Assembly (NCBI GenBank): GCA_036380435.1
Contig: DASVES010000108.1
Coordinates: 1 to 15,327 of the forward strand
DNA length: 15,327 bases
Source: DASQDT01 sp036380435
GTDB taxonomy: Bacteria > Acidobacteriota > Blastocatellia > Pyrinomonadales > Pyrinomonadaceae
Direction: 5' to 3'
This document shows, piece by piece, positions 1 through 6,399 of this stretch. Each line of letters begins with the position of its first letter. Position 1 is the stretch's first letter. The notes under the pieces were generated by a model. That model was given only the letters and a program-made list of their open reading frames with translations, was not told where the DNA came from and made no database searches. A program made the position numbers and the translations under genes.

Positions 1-32
1 GAATTTCTTTCCAACATCCTGGAAAGAAATTC
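1..32. repeat. perfect 12-bp inverted repeat at window edge
   Basis: GAATTTCTTTCC (1-12) and its exact reverse complement GGAAAGAAATTC (21-32) flank an 8-nt loop. No T-run follows on the + strand, so a classical terminator for an upstream gene is not shown. The repeat starts at the first base of the window, so it may extend further left. It could be an operator, a terminator stem or part of a dispersed repeat. Confidence 0.6.
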
Positions 33-186
33 AACTTGAGCGTCGCGCCCGCGTCTTTTCTCCGCCCGGCCTGCTCCCGGACGAAACCGTGCGCCGCCCG
101 CCGCCGTATGTCACTCTTGCCATTGCCGCCACGGCTGAACGCACGAGCTTTCCACTCGAAACCTTCACACAGGAGTAGACACGCGC

Positions 187-1566
187 ATGCGCCACGCAAC
201 GACCAAGTCTTTTCGCACCGCCCTCACCGTCGCACTATTTCTCGCCCTCGTCGCCTCAACGCACGTCGCCTCCACGGCGCAAGCCTTCAACAAGGAGGAG
301 TTCGCCGCGCGGCGCGCGAAGCTCTTCGAGCAGATCGCCGACGGCGTCGCCGTGGTCTTCGCCGCCGAGCCGCATCCGCACGCCGTCAAGTTCCGTCAGG
401 CGCCCGACTTCTATTACCTAACAGGAGTGGAGGAGCCGGGCGCCGTGCTCCTCTTAGTCGGCCGCAACAAACAGAGCTTCATCTTCGCGCACAAGCGCTC
501 GGAGATAGAGGTGCAGGTCGCCGGCCCCGGCATCCACAACCTTGAGAAGCCGAACGAATTTTACGGGCTGTCGCAGGTCATGCCGCTCGAAAATTTCCTG
601 ACCGTCTTCAATTTCGCCTCGAAGGGCGCGCAGAAGTTTTACCTTCCGCTCTCAGCGCCCGACAGTCTCCAGAAGGGGCGCGGCGAGACCGAGCAGGACG
701 AGGCGCAGTTGGCGTCGAACCCACTGTTCCGCTACACGCCGCCCGTCCGTCAGGCCGTCGCGCGCCTGCGCGAGCTGCATCCCGGCGCATCGGTCGCCGA
801 CCTCAACCCGCTCCTCGACAAGATGCGCTGGGTGAAGACGCCCTACGAGATCGAGCGCATGCGCCAGAGCGGGCGCGTCGGCGCCGAGGGCGTCAAGGCG
901 GCCATGCGCGGGACGAAGCCGGGGATGTTCGAGTATGAGGTCGAGGCCGCGGCGCGCTTCGTGATGACCAAGATGGGCGCGCGCGGACACGCCTTCACGC
1001 CCATCGTCGCCTCGGGGCCGAACAGCATCACCTGGCACTACGACCGCAACGACCGGCAGATGCAGTCGGGCGACATCGTCCTCATGGACTACGGCGCCGA
1101 CTTCGACTATTACACCTCCGACATCACGCGCACGTGGCCCGTCTCCGGCACGTTCACGCCCGAACAGGAGAAGATGTATCGCTGCATCCTCGAAGCCCGC
1201 GACGCGATCATCGCCGCGATGAAGCCGGGCGTGACCATCCGGCAGATGCAGGACGCGGCCGAGGTCGTCTATAAGAAGCACGGCTTCCTCCAGCAGTTCA
1301 TGGAGCTGAACCGCTACGTCGGCCACCCCGTCGGCCTCTCCGTCCACGACGTGACGCCCGGCCCGCAGTCCACCACGGCGCTTGAGCCGGGAGTGGTCTT
1401 CAACGTCGAACCCCTCATCGAGTTTCGCGACAAGAAGATTCACATGCGTCTCGAAGACTCCGTGCTCGTCACCGCCACCGGCGCCGAGAACCTGACGGCG
1501 GGCGTGCCGGCCGATGTCGAAGCCGTCTACGCGCTCATCAAGCAGAAGGGCATCGGGGTGGACTAA
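187..1566 (+). CDS. pepP: secreted Xaa-Pro aminopeptidase (M24B, aminopeptidase P)
   Basis: This 459-aa metallopeptidase should release N-terminal residues that precede proline. Residues 1-32 look like a Sec signal peptide (basic start, hydrophobic ALTVALFLALVA core, STAQA before the mature part), so the enzyme is probably periplasmic. An aminopeptidase P N-terminal domain (about 34-165, with DFYYLTGVEEPGA) is followed by the pita-bread M24 catalytic domain (about 220-450). All five dinuclear metal ligands are present: D301, D312 (in TSDITRTWP), H380 (in GHPVGLSVHD), E408 (in NVEPL) and E423 (in RLEDSV). H387 and R421 match the family's other conserved active-site residues. AGGAG at 171-175 lies 11 nt before the ATG and supports this start. 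The gene appears monocistronic, with a hairpin-forming spacer behind it. Assignment to M24B is firm; the exact physiological substrate is unknown. Confidence 0.93.
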   Translation: MRHATTKSFRTALTVALFLALVASTHVASTAQAFNKEEFAARRAKLFEQIADGVAVVFAAEPHPHAVKFRQAPDFYYLTGVEEPGAVLLLVGRNKQSFIFAHKRSEIEVQVAGPGIHNLEKPNEFYGLSQVMPLENFLTVFNFASKGAQKFYLPLSAPDSLQKGRGETEQDEAQLASNPLFRYTPPVRQAVARLRELHPGASVADLNPLLDKMRWVKTPYEIERMRQSGRVGAEGVKAAMRGTKPGMFEYEVEAAARFVMTKMGARGHAFTPIVASGPNSITWHYDRNDRQMQSGDIVLMDYGADFDYYTSDITRTWPVSGTFTPEQEKMYRCILEARDAIIAAMKPGVTIRQMQDAAEVVYKKHGFLQQFMELNRYVGHPVGLSVHDVTPGPQSTTALEPGVVFNVEPLIEFRDKKIHMRLEDSVLVTATGAENLTAGVPADVEAVYALIKQKGIGVD

Positions 1567-1577
1567 AAGCCGTCATT

Positions 1578-1691
1578 CGTCAATCGTGAATCGTAAATCG
1601 TGTTTGAGGTCGGCTCAACTTGAAGCGGTGAATCGCAAGTCGGGTGACGGGCAATCGATTGACGATTTACGATTGACGATTCACGGTTTTT
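1578..1691 (+). terminator. heptamer-repeat inverted arms with T-run after pepP
   Basis: The left arm (1578-1601) is a run of 7-bp units of type NAATCGT, with N = C, G, A in turn. The right arm (1662-1685) is its near-complete reverse complement, 22 of 24 positions pairing. TTTTT follows at 1687-1691. The roughly 60-nt loop also holds imperfect heptamers and the palindrome CAATCGATTG (1652-1661). Position and T-run suggest a terminator for pepP. The long loop is atypical, so it may instead be a dispersed repeat acting as one. Confidence 0.5.
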
Positions 1692-1757
1692 GAATTTCCC
1701 CGACCTTTAGAAATTTACTTCAGACCTAAGCGAGAAATCGCGTTCCTCCCGTGTGAA

Positions 1758-1793
1758 ACGAGACCCCCAAGTTTTCGGACTTGGGGGTTTCGT
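1758..1793 (+). promoter_or_regulatory. strong leader hairpin with UUCG loop before the DUF5658-like gene
   Basis: ACGAGACCCCCAAGT (1758-1772) pairs with ACTTGGGGGTTTCGT (1779-1793) over 15 bp with one G-U pair. A further T-G pair leaves TTCG as the loop. No T-run follows on either strand, so it is not an obvious intrinsic terminator. It lies 49 nt before the start codon at 1843 and could act as an mRNA leader element or an RNA stability stem. Confidence 0.5.
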
Positions 1794-1842
1794 ACTTAAG
1801 GGACGTGTTTAAACAAAGTTGGCCGTAAGGAGCTAACCCTCG

Positions 1843-2211
1843 ATGAGCGCCTGGACCAAAAGCGTGCTGCTGTTCGTGCTGAACCTGCTCGACGCGCAGT
1901 TGACCGTCGTCTGGGTGGAGATGGGCGTGGCGACCGAGGGCAACGCCCTGATGGCGCGCGTGCTCGAGGCGGGGACGGCGCACTTCCTCCTCACCAAACT
2001 CCTCATCGGCGCGCTCGTCGCCTACACGCTCTACCGCTTCTCTCACCTCGCTCTGGCCCGGCGTGGTCTCGGCTTCGTGCTCGGTCTCTACTTCCTGCTG
2101 ATGTTCGTCCACGCGGCGGCCGGCATGTCCGCCATGGGCTTCCACGCCCCCGACGCCTTCGTCGCCTTCGTCTCACACCTGCCCGACAGACTGCTCGCGC
2201 TCCTCGCGTAG
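1843..2211 (+). CDS. small membrane protein, DUF5658-like
   Basis: This 122-aa, largely hydrophobic protein has about three membrane segments (residues 5-25, 46-65 and 74-96). The N-terminal pattern NLLDAQLTVVW, then TEGNALM at 31-37 and a Lys in the second segment (TKLLIG), match my recollection of the DUF5658 family, whose function is unknown. AAGGAG (1827-1832) lies 10 nt before the ATG. The gene stands alone, behind a strong hairpin and ahead of a 318-bp spacer. The C-terminal part (HAPDAFVAFVSHLPDRLL) looks amphipathic. That the gene is real is well supported by the ribosome binding site and composition. The family name is from memory and less certain. Confidence 0.82.
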   Translation: MSAWTKSVLLFVLNLLDAQLTVVWVEMGVATEGNALMARVLEAGTAHFLLTKLLIGALVAYTLYRFSHLALARRGLGFVLGLYFLLMFVHAAAGMSAMGFHAPDAFVAFVSHLPDRLLALLA

Positions 2212-2529
2212 CGAAAACCGTCTCCCGGATTTATAACCACGCGCGGCCTCTGCTTTTTCTGAGCACGGCCGTCCACTCTTACGCCGAACGCGGAACTTTT
2301 CCGTCGAATCCCTGTAATCCATTTCATGGGTCTTTGTGCGCGCGTGGAGGCGTCGCGCGGCACTCGTTTGAACCCGACTCGGCGCGCGCTCGTAAAAAGG
2401 GTAAGATGCTGCCGGCGCAAAGTCCGCCGGAGAAGGTCGCCGCGCAACGCCTTTCGCCCTCGCGGGCATCTTAAAGAGGTGGACAACGTGGGCCGCGAAA
2501 GTCATCAATTCATAAGTAGAGATAAAGCC
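2212..2529. other. 318-bp spacer and leader before the HtrA gene
   Basis: I see no convincing gene here. The reading frame of the protease stays open upstream to 2326, but that part encodes an Arg-rich string without family resemblance and is probably leader. A small GC hairpin (CCGGCG, 7-nt loop, CGCCGG) lies at about 2412-2430. GAGGTGG near 2476-2482 is a reasonable ribosome binding site for a GTG start at 2488. No sigma-70 promoter stands out. Confidence 0.5.
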
Positions 2530-3675
2530 ATGTACAGACTCTCGGCACGTCAGATTTTAGCCATCGCGCTGTTGTCGGCGAGCTTCGCCGCGGGCGGCGT
2601 CCTCGTGTATGACCGCTGGCTCGGCCCAAGCGCGCACCCTGCGGTGTCGGCCTTCGAGGAGGGGACGCCGGAGGGCGTCGCCGACCCCTCGACCGTCACC
2701 GACGAGCAGAACAACATCGAGGTCTACAAGTCGGTCTCGCCCGGCGTCGTCTTCATCAACACGGCGCGCCGGCCGCGCAGCTTCTTCGACCAGGGCGGGC
2801 AGGGCAACGGCTCCGGCTCCGTCATCGACGATCAGGGCCACATCCTGACCAATAACCACGTCGTCGAAGACGCCGACGCCGTCACGGTCAGCTTCGGCGG
2901 CGACAAGGAATACCCGGCCAAGATCGTCGGTCGCGACCCCGACACCGACCTCGCCGTCATCAAGGTGGAGGCTCCGCGCGAGGTGTTGCGCGTCGTCCCC
3001 TTCGGCGACTCCGACCGGCTCATCGTCGGCCAGAAGGTCTTAGCCATCGGCAACCCCTTCGGCTTCGACCGCACGCTCACCACCGGCGTCATCTCCGGCC
3101 TCCAACGTCCCATCCAGGCGCGCAACGGCCGCGTCATCGAAGGCGCCATCCAGACCGACGCCTCGATCAACCCCGGCAACTCGGGCGGCCCGCTGCTCGA
3201 CTCGCACGGGCGCATGATCGGTATCAACTCGCAGATCATCTCGCCGTCCAACGGCTCGGTCGGCATCGGCTTCGCCGTGCCCATCAGCATCGCCCGGCGC
3301 GTCGTGCCGCAGCTCATCACGAACGGCGAGGTCGTCCGTCCCAAGCTCGGGATTGCGCCCTACAACGTCTCGGACATCCGCGGCGTGCGCCTGCCCGTGC
3401 AGGAGGGCGTGCTGGTCTTCCAGGTCTACCCCAACACTTCGGCTGCGGCCGCCGGCCTGCGCGGACTCGAACAGACCGCCGAGGGCGACATGGTCTTAGG
3501 CGACATCATCACGTCCATCGACGGCGAGCGCGTCAAGAACTCGAACGACCTCTTCCGCATCCTCGACAAGCGGAAGTTCAACGACGTGGTTCAGGTCGAG
3601 ATCGTCCGCGACGACCAGCGCCGCACCGTTCCCGTGCGCCTGCTCGCCGAGAGACGCGGCGGCACACGACGTTAA
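2530..3675 (+). CDS. htrA: HtrA/DegP-type trypsin-like serine protease with PDZ domain
   Basis: This is a 381-aa envelope quality-control protease of the S1C family. An N-terminal hydrophobic stretch (residues 9-27) acts as signal anchor or signal peptide, and SFAAGGVLVYDRW follows. The protease domain covers about 60-245. The catalytic triad reads H110 (TNNHVVED), D140 (DTDLAVIKV) and S218 (NPGNSGGPLLD); the spacing matches DegP. One PDZ domain follows (about 255-370, with LGDIITSIDGERV and VQVEIVRD). The single PDZ resembles DegS-like or short DegQ forms rather than two-PDZ DegP. I chose the ATG at 2530 because it places the hydrophobic segment at a normal distance. A GTG at 2488, with the better upstream GAGG (2476-2479), would add 14 residues and is a real alternative. 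The basic C-terminus RRGGTRR precedes a heptamer-repeat hairpin. Confidence 0.93.
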   Translation: MYRLSARQILAIALLSASFAAGGVLVYDRWLGPSAHPAVSAFEEGTPEGVADPSTVTDEQNNIEVYKSVSPGVVFINTARRPRSFFDQGGQGNGSGSVIDDQGHILTNNHVVEDADAVTVSFGGDKEYPAKIVGRDPDTDLAVIKVEAPREVLRVVPFGDSDRLIVGQKVLAIGNPFGFDRTLTTGVISGLQRPIQARNGRVIEGAIQTDASINPGNSGGPLLDSHGRMIGINSQIISPSNGSVGIGFAVPISIARRVVPQLITNGEVVRPKLGIAPYNVSDIRGVRLPVQEGVLVFQVYPNTSAAAAGLRGLEQTAEGDMVLGDIITSIDGERVKNSNDLFRILDKRKFNDVVQVEIVRDDQRRTVPVRLLAERRGGTRR

Positions 3676-3679
3676 TAAG

Positions 3680-3766
3680 AGAAGTCAGAGGTCAGAGGTC
3701 AGAGGTCAGTAAAGAGCATCTTGTCTTTCACTGACCTCTAACCTCTAACCTCTGACCTCTTTTTTT
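3680..3766 (+). terminator. heptamer-repeat hairpin terminator after htrA
   Basis: The left arm (3680-3710) is tandem AGAGGTC units and the right arm (3730-3760) is the inverted version. 28 of 31 positions pair and a 19-nt loop separates them. Seven T's at 3760-3766 follow directly, as in an intrinsic terminator, and the hairpin starts 5 nt after the htrA stop. The three + strand mismatches are all A-C. On the opposite strand the same positions would be G-U pairs. Confidence 0.7.
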
Positions 3767-4057
3767 GTGACCGAGACGGAACACTTCGTTAAAGAACGCT
3801 TCGGCTGGGTGTGCAGGCGTTGCCGCGACGCGGCGTGCGGCGGCGCGGCGGCGGGCGTTGAGAACACGGGGCGGCGCGCTTCTCTTGTTGAGGGGCGCGC
3901 CCGTTTTTTTCACGAGGGTGAGGCCGAGGAGCGCGAGCCGAAACTCTCCGCACCGGGACTCGCGCGCCGGCGCGACGCGGGCGGGCAGCGCATTCTCTTC
4001 TGCCCGATTTGCGGCGCGGAGGAAGCCGATTCCTCCGGCGAAGAGGTGGTGATATAA
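3767..4057 (+). CDS. small two-CxxC putative zinc-ribbon protein
   Basis: This 96-aa protein carries two separated CxxC knuckles: C16-x2-C19 (GWVCRRCRD, with C24 nearby) and C79-x2-C82 (LFCPICGAEE). This is the layout of a treble-clef or zinc-ribbon fold split by a charged middle (ARFFHEGEAEEREPKLS). The closing motif reads like a genuine zinc-binding end rather than random translation, and the third codon positions are GC-rich as in its neighbours. Function is unknown. The start is odd: GTG at 3767 directly follows the T-run of the preceding terminator, so there is no room for a ribosome binding site. It may be leaderless, or start at the GTG at 3806, which would lose the first knuckle's lead-in. 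No homologue is named from memory. Confidence 0.6.
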   Translation: MTETEHFVKERFGWVCRRCRDAACGGAAAGVENTGRRASLVEGRARFFHEGEAEEREPKLSAPGLARRRDAGGQRILFCPICGAEEADSSGEEVVI

Positions 4058-4084
4058 GTCTGCACGTCGGGAGCAATTTCAAGG

Positions 4085-4296
4085 AGCCGCGGAGCGGCGG
4101 AAGAATGTAGCCCACGGCGTAAGCCGTGGGGACAGGTGCCAGAAAACATTCTAAGCCCCGTAGGGGCGAAAGAATCTCGACGCTGAGCACGATGCCCGTC
4201 GAGATTCTTTCGCCCCTACGGGGCTTTCATCGTCGTGCTTGTCCGTTACCCACGGCTGGCGCCGTGGGCTACATTCTTCCGCCGCCTCCGGCGGCT
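4085..4296. repeat. nested REP/BIME-like palindrome (four units)
   Basis: Two outer units mirror two inner ones. The outer units (4085-4130 and 4249-4296) contain the hairpin CCCACGGC-N4-GCCGTGGG and a GCCGC-rich flank, and match as reverse complements except for the hairpin-loop bases and one indel. The inner units (4153-4182 and 4197-4226) are a perfect 30-bp inverted repeat containing the hairpin GCCCC-GTA-GGGGC and the shared word AAAGAATCT. Loop sizes are 14 nt (inner) and about 20 nt (outer spacers). This is the head-to-head arrangement of REP elements in bacterial interspersed mosaic elements, which are normally mobilised by Y1 (RAYT) transposases. No such gene is in the window. Confidence 0.75.
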
Positions 4297-4345
4297 GGTT
4301 GAATCCGCGAATCGGCGCTGGCGGAGTCACTAACCGGGCGGCGAA

Positions 4346-5038
4346 TCACGTTGCCAGCAGCCGGCGCAGTTCGTCGAGGCGCGTCTCGGGGGCGCCGAAG
4401 CGGGCGCGGTAGTCTTCGAGGCTGCGGCGGATCACGTCGTGCGCCTCGTCGCGGTCGTACACGTCGGCGATCTCGACGCGGCGCGGCGCATCCTGCGGGA
4501 GTTGCTTGTAGGTGAGAAAGTAGTGGCGCAGGCGGTCGATGAGGCCGGAAGGAATTTCCGTGATGGACTCGATGTGACCGAAGGCCACGTCGGCGTCGAG
4601 CACGGCGACGATCTTGTCGTCGGCCTCGACGGCGTCGATCATCCGCAGGCCGCCGACGGGACGCGCGCGGACGAAGAGGTTGCCGTGAGAGACGGGCCGC
4701 TCCGTGAGCACGCACACGTCCAACGGGTCGCCGTCGCCGAGGATGCCGGTGCGGCCCGTGCGCTCCTCGCAGAGCGCCGCCACGCGCTCACCGCAGAAGC
4801 TCTGGGGGATGAAGCCGTAGAGCGTCGGCGGAAACGAAGAGAAGCGCTGCGGGCGGTCAACCTTGAGGTGGCCCGAACGCTTGTCCGTCTCGTACTTGAC
4901 GGCGTCGGTCGGGACGATCTCGATGTAAGCGTTGAGCACAGCGGGCGCGCCCTCGCCGGGCGACACGCCGTGCCACGGGTGCGCCTGAAAGAGGAGCGAC
5001 ACGAGGTCGCCTATCGCATTCTCGTTGGGAGCAGGCAT
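4346..5038 (-). CDS. ppa: family I inorganic pyrophosphatase
   Basis: This is a 230-aa cytoplasmic enzyme that splits pyrophosphate to two phosphates and so drives biosynthetic reactions. The signature GDGDPLDVCVL supplies the metal-binding D102, D104 and D107. The second site MIDAVEADDKIVAVL gives D135, D140 and K142, aligned with E. coli Ppa D97, D102 and K104. KYETDKRSGHLKVDR (residues 48-62), LYGFIPQSF (73-81) and HYFLTYKQL also match family positions. It is longer than the roughly 175-aa E. coli enzyme. The extra residues lie at the N-terminus (HPWHGVSPGEGAP) and between the core motifs. GGAGGG (5054-5049 on the minus strand) lies 10 nt ahead of the ATG. The gene is divergent from the membrane protein at 5229 and its 3' end faces the REP cluster. 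Confidence 0.94.
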   Translation of the reverse strand: MPAPNENAIGDLVSLLFQAHPWHGVSPGEGAPAVLNAYIEIVPTDAVKYETDKRSGHLKVDRPQRFSSFPPTLYGFIPQSFCGERVAALCEERTGRTGILGDGDPLDVCVLTERPVSHGNLFVRARPVGGLRMIDAVEADDKIVAVLDADVAFGHIESITEIPSGLIDRLRHYFLTYKQLPQDAPRRVEIADVYDRDEAHDVIRRSLEDYRARFGAPETRLDELRRLLAT

Positions 5039-5098
5039 CGTTCGAAGGCCCTCCGCATCTGAGGCGCCGGCCGCGATACGGCCGTCAGTTTCGGACTG

Positions 5099-5107
5099 TG
5101 ATAAAAT
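5099..5107 (+). promoter_or_regulatory. candidate extended -10 promoter for the 5229 gene
   Basis: TGATAAAAT at 5099-5107 fits TGnTAtaaT (extended -10) and sits in the 190-bp divergent spacer. No good -35 is present. It would give a leader of about 115 nt that contains the 5168-5206 hairpin. Confidence 0.35.
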
Positions 5108-5167
5108 CGCTCGCCGCGCCGGTGTTCACTGATCGTTTCAGAGCTTTTTCAGAATCGGGATTATGAA

Positions 5168-5206
5168 CGCCTCGGCCCGGCCGTGTCCACGAGGGCGGCC
5201 GAGGCG
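5168..5206 (+). promoter_or_regulatory. GC-rich leader hairpin before the 5229 membrane protein
   Basis: CGCCTCGGCC (5168-5177) pairs perfectly with GGCCGAGGCG (5197-5206) across a 19-nt loop. No T-run follows. The hairpin ends 22 nt before the chosen ATG and could mask or structure the translation start. Confidence 0.4.
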
Positions 5207-5228
5207 CGCTATCGTAAGACCACTTCTC

Positions 5229-6332
5229 ATGTCGGCTATCACCACCGCACAGACGCAAGCGACGACGACCGCCCGTGCCGCGCGCGGAGCTGTTTCCCTG
5301 CGCTGGATCATCGGCGCGCGCGACGATCTGGTGTGGATCATCGGCTCGGTGGCGTCGAGCTACCTGATGTTCGCGCTCTACGTCGGCGGCGTGGTGCCGC
5401 TGCTGCCGATGGTCGCGCTGTGGGCTATCCTGATCGACGCCCCGCACGTCTTCGCCACGCTCTCGCGCACCTACTTTGACCGCGAGGAGCGCCGCGCGCG
5501 CAAGCGTCTGCTGTGGTGGTCGCTCCTCTTCTTCGCGGTCGGCCCCGTGATGGTGCTCGCGGGCGCGTCGTCCGCCCTCGCCTTCTTCTTCCTCGCGGCG
5601 CTGTGGGCTTACTACCACCTCGTCAAACAGCACTACGGCTTCATGGTGCTCTACAAGAAGAAGAACGCCGACCTCGCGCGCGCGGACAACGTGCTCGACC
5701 GCGCATTCTTAGCGCTGGCCTTCTGGCTCCCGTTCGTCATCTTCATCGCGCGCGACCCCGAAGCGATGGAGCGCGTGCCGGCGCCGCTCCACCGGGCCGT
5801 CTCGTATCTGGAGTGGACGCTCATCGTCGCCACGGCCGTAGCGGCGACCCTCTGGCTCGCGCGGCAGTTGCAGCGCGCCGCGCGGCGCGAGCCTCTGAAC
5901 GTGCCGAAGTACCTGCTGCTCGCGGCGGCCATCCCGATGCACTGGGTCGTGCTGCTGACGCCGATGCCGCACAAGCCGATTGCCATCGTCGCCCTCCTCA
6001 CCGTCTATCACAATCTCCAGTATCACCGTCTCGTCTGGTTTCATAACCAGAAGTACACGCGCGGCGACGACCGCCGGGAGCGTTTCGGCGGGGCCGAACT
6101 CATCAGCCGGCGGCTCGCCTTCTACGTCCTCTTCGGCATCCTCTTCGGACTCTGGTATCAGGGGCCGCGCCAGTACGTCCACTGGTCATCAGGCTTCGGG
6201 CAGCGCGACCTCTCGACGCAGCTCTTCTCCTCCTTCTTCTGGGGCTACGCCTTCATCCACTATTACCTCGACTCGAAAATCTGGCGCGTCCGCCGCGACC
6301 CCTCGGTCGGCAAGGCTCTGCACATGGAATAA
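5229..6332 (+). CDS. polytopic membrane protein with paired histidine motifs, function unknown
   Basis: This 367-aa integral membrane protein has about eight hydrophobic segments (for example 34-54, 55-70, 95-111, 114-129, 159-174, 194-210, 228-246 and 296-310). Conserved-looking histidines cluster at segment ends: H73 (DAPHVFATLSRTYFD), H130 and H135 (HLVKQHYGF), H261, H266 and H272 (HNLQYHRLVWFH), and H344 with D348 (HYYLDSKIW). Such spacing recalls membrane di-metal oxygenases, desaturases and Brp/Blh-type carotene dioxygenases, but no diagnostic motif of those families is present. I do not assign an enzyme. ATG 5229 is preferred over an ATG at 5163 because the upstream 22 residues are Arg/Pro-rich and overlap a leader hairpin. 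Neither start has a strong ribosome binding site. The coding call is firm. Confidence 0.82.
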   Translation: MSAITTAQTQATTTARAARGAVSLRWIIGARDDLVWIIGSVASSYLMFALYVGGVVPLLPMVALWAILIDAPHVFATLSRTYFDREERRARKRLLWWSLLFFAVGPVMVLAGASSALAFFFLAALWAYYHLVKQHYGFMVLYKKKNADLARADNVLDRAFLALAFWLPFVIFIARDPEAMERVPAPLHRAVSYLEWTLIVATAVAATLWLARQLQRAARREPLNVPKYLLLAAAIPMHWVVLLTPMPHKPIAIVALLTVYHNLQYHRLVWFHNQKYTRGDDRRERFGGAELISRRLAFYVLFGILFGLWYQGPRQYVHWSSGFGQRDLSTQLFSSFFWGYAFIHYYLDSKIWRVRRDPSVGKALHME

Positions 6333-6334
6333 GA

Positions 6335-6368
6335 AAAGGGTCGCGCCCTCTTCAGTGCGCGACCCTTT
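6335..6368. terminator. bidirectional terminator between convergent genes
   Basis: AAAGGGTCGCG (6335-6345) and CGCGACCCTTT (6358-6368) form a perfect 11-bp stem with a 12-nt loop. It lies between the + strand gene ending at 6332 and the minus-strand operon ending at 6400. Read on the minus strand the stem runs into TTTTCTTATT, a good U-tract. On the + strand only three T's follow, so it probably serves mainly the minus-strand operon. Confidence 0.7.
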
Positions 6369-6399
6369 CGACCCACCCCTTGCTCGTTCGGAAAAAACT

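Noticed and set aside
36..545. 169-aa + strand frame starting before pepP
   Set aside because: It is Arg/Pro-rich and overlaps pepP in another frame. The pepP start has a ribosome binding site and a signal peptide.
652..1443. 263-aa open frame antisense to pepP
   Set aside because: Low-complexity His/Arg/Val/Asp composition typical of the reverse of GC-rich coding DNA, with no family motif. pepP has all catalytic residues.
1578..1685. CRISPR-like direct repeats
   Set aside because: The units are only 7 bp with no spacers and are arranged as inverted arms, and no cas genes are present.
2326..2529. N-terminal extension of the HtrA frame
   Set aside because: The added residues are Arg-rich and unlike any HtrA N-terminus, and would bury the signal anchor about 77 residues inside. 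A short extension from GTG 2488 is kept as an alternative.
4197..4296. Inner and outer palindrome arms as a simple terminator for ppa or the zinc-ribbon gene
   Set aside because: The four-unit mirrored structure and lack of a long T-run fit REP/BIME elements better than an intrinsic terminator, though it may affect transcript ends.
5163..5228. Earlier ATG of the histidine-motif membrane protein
   Set aside because: The extra 22 residues are Arg/Pro-rich and are encoded by a perfect GC hairpin, which looks like a leader rather than coding sequence.
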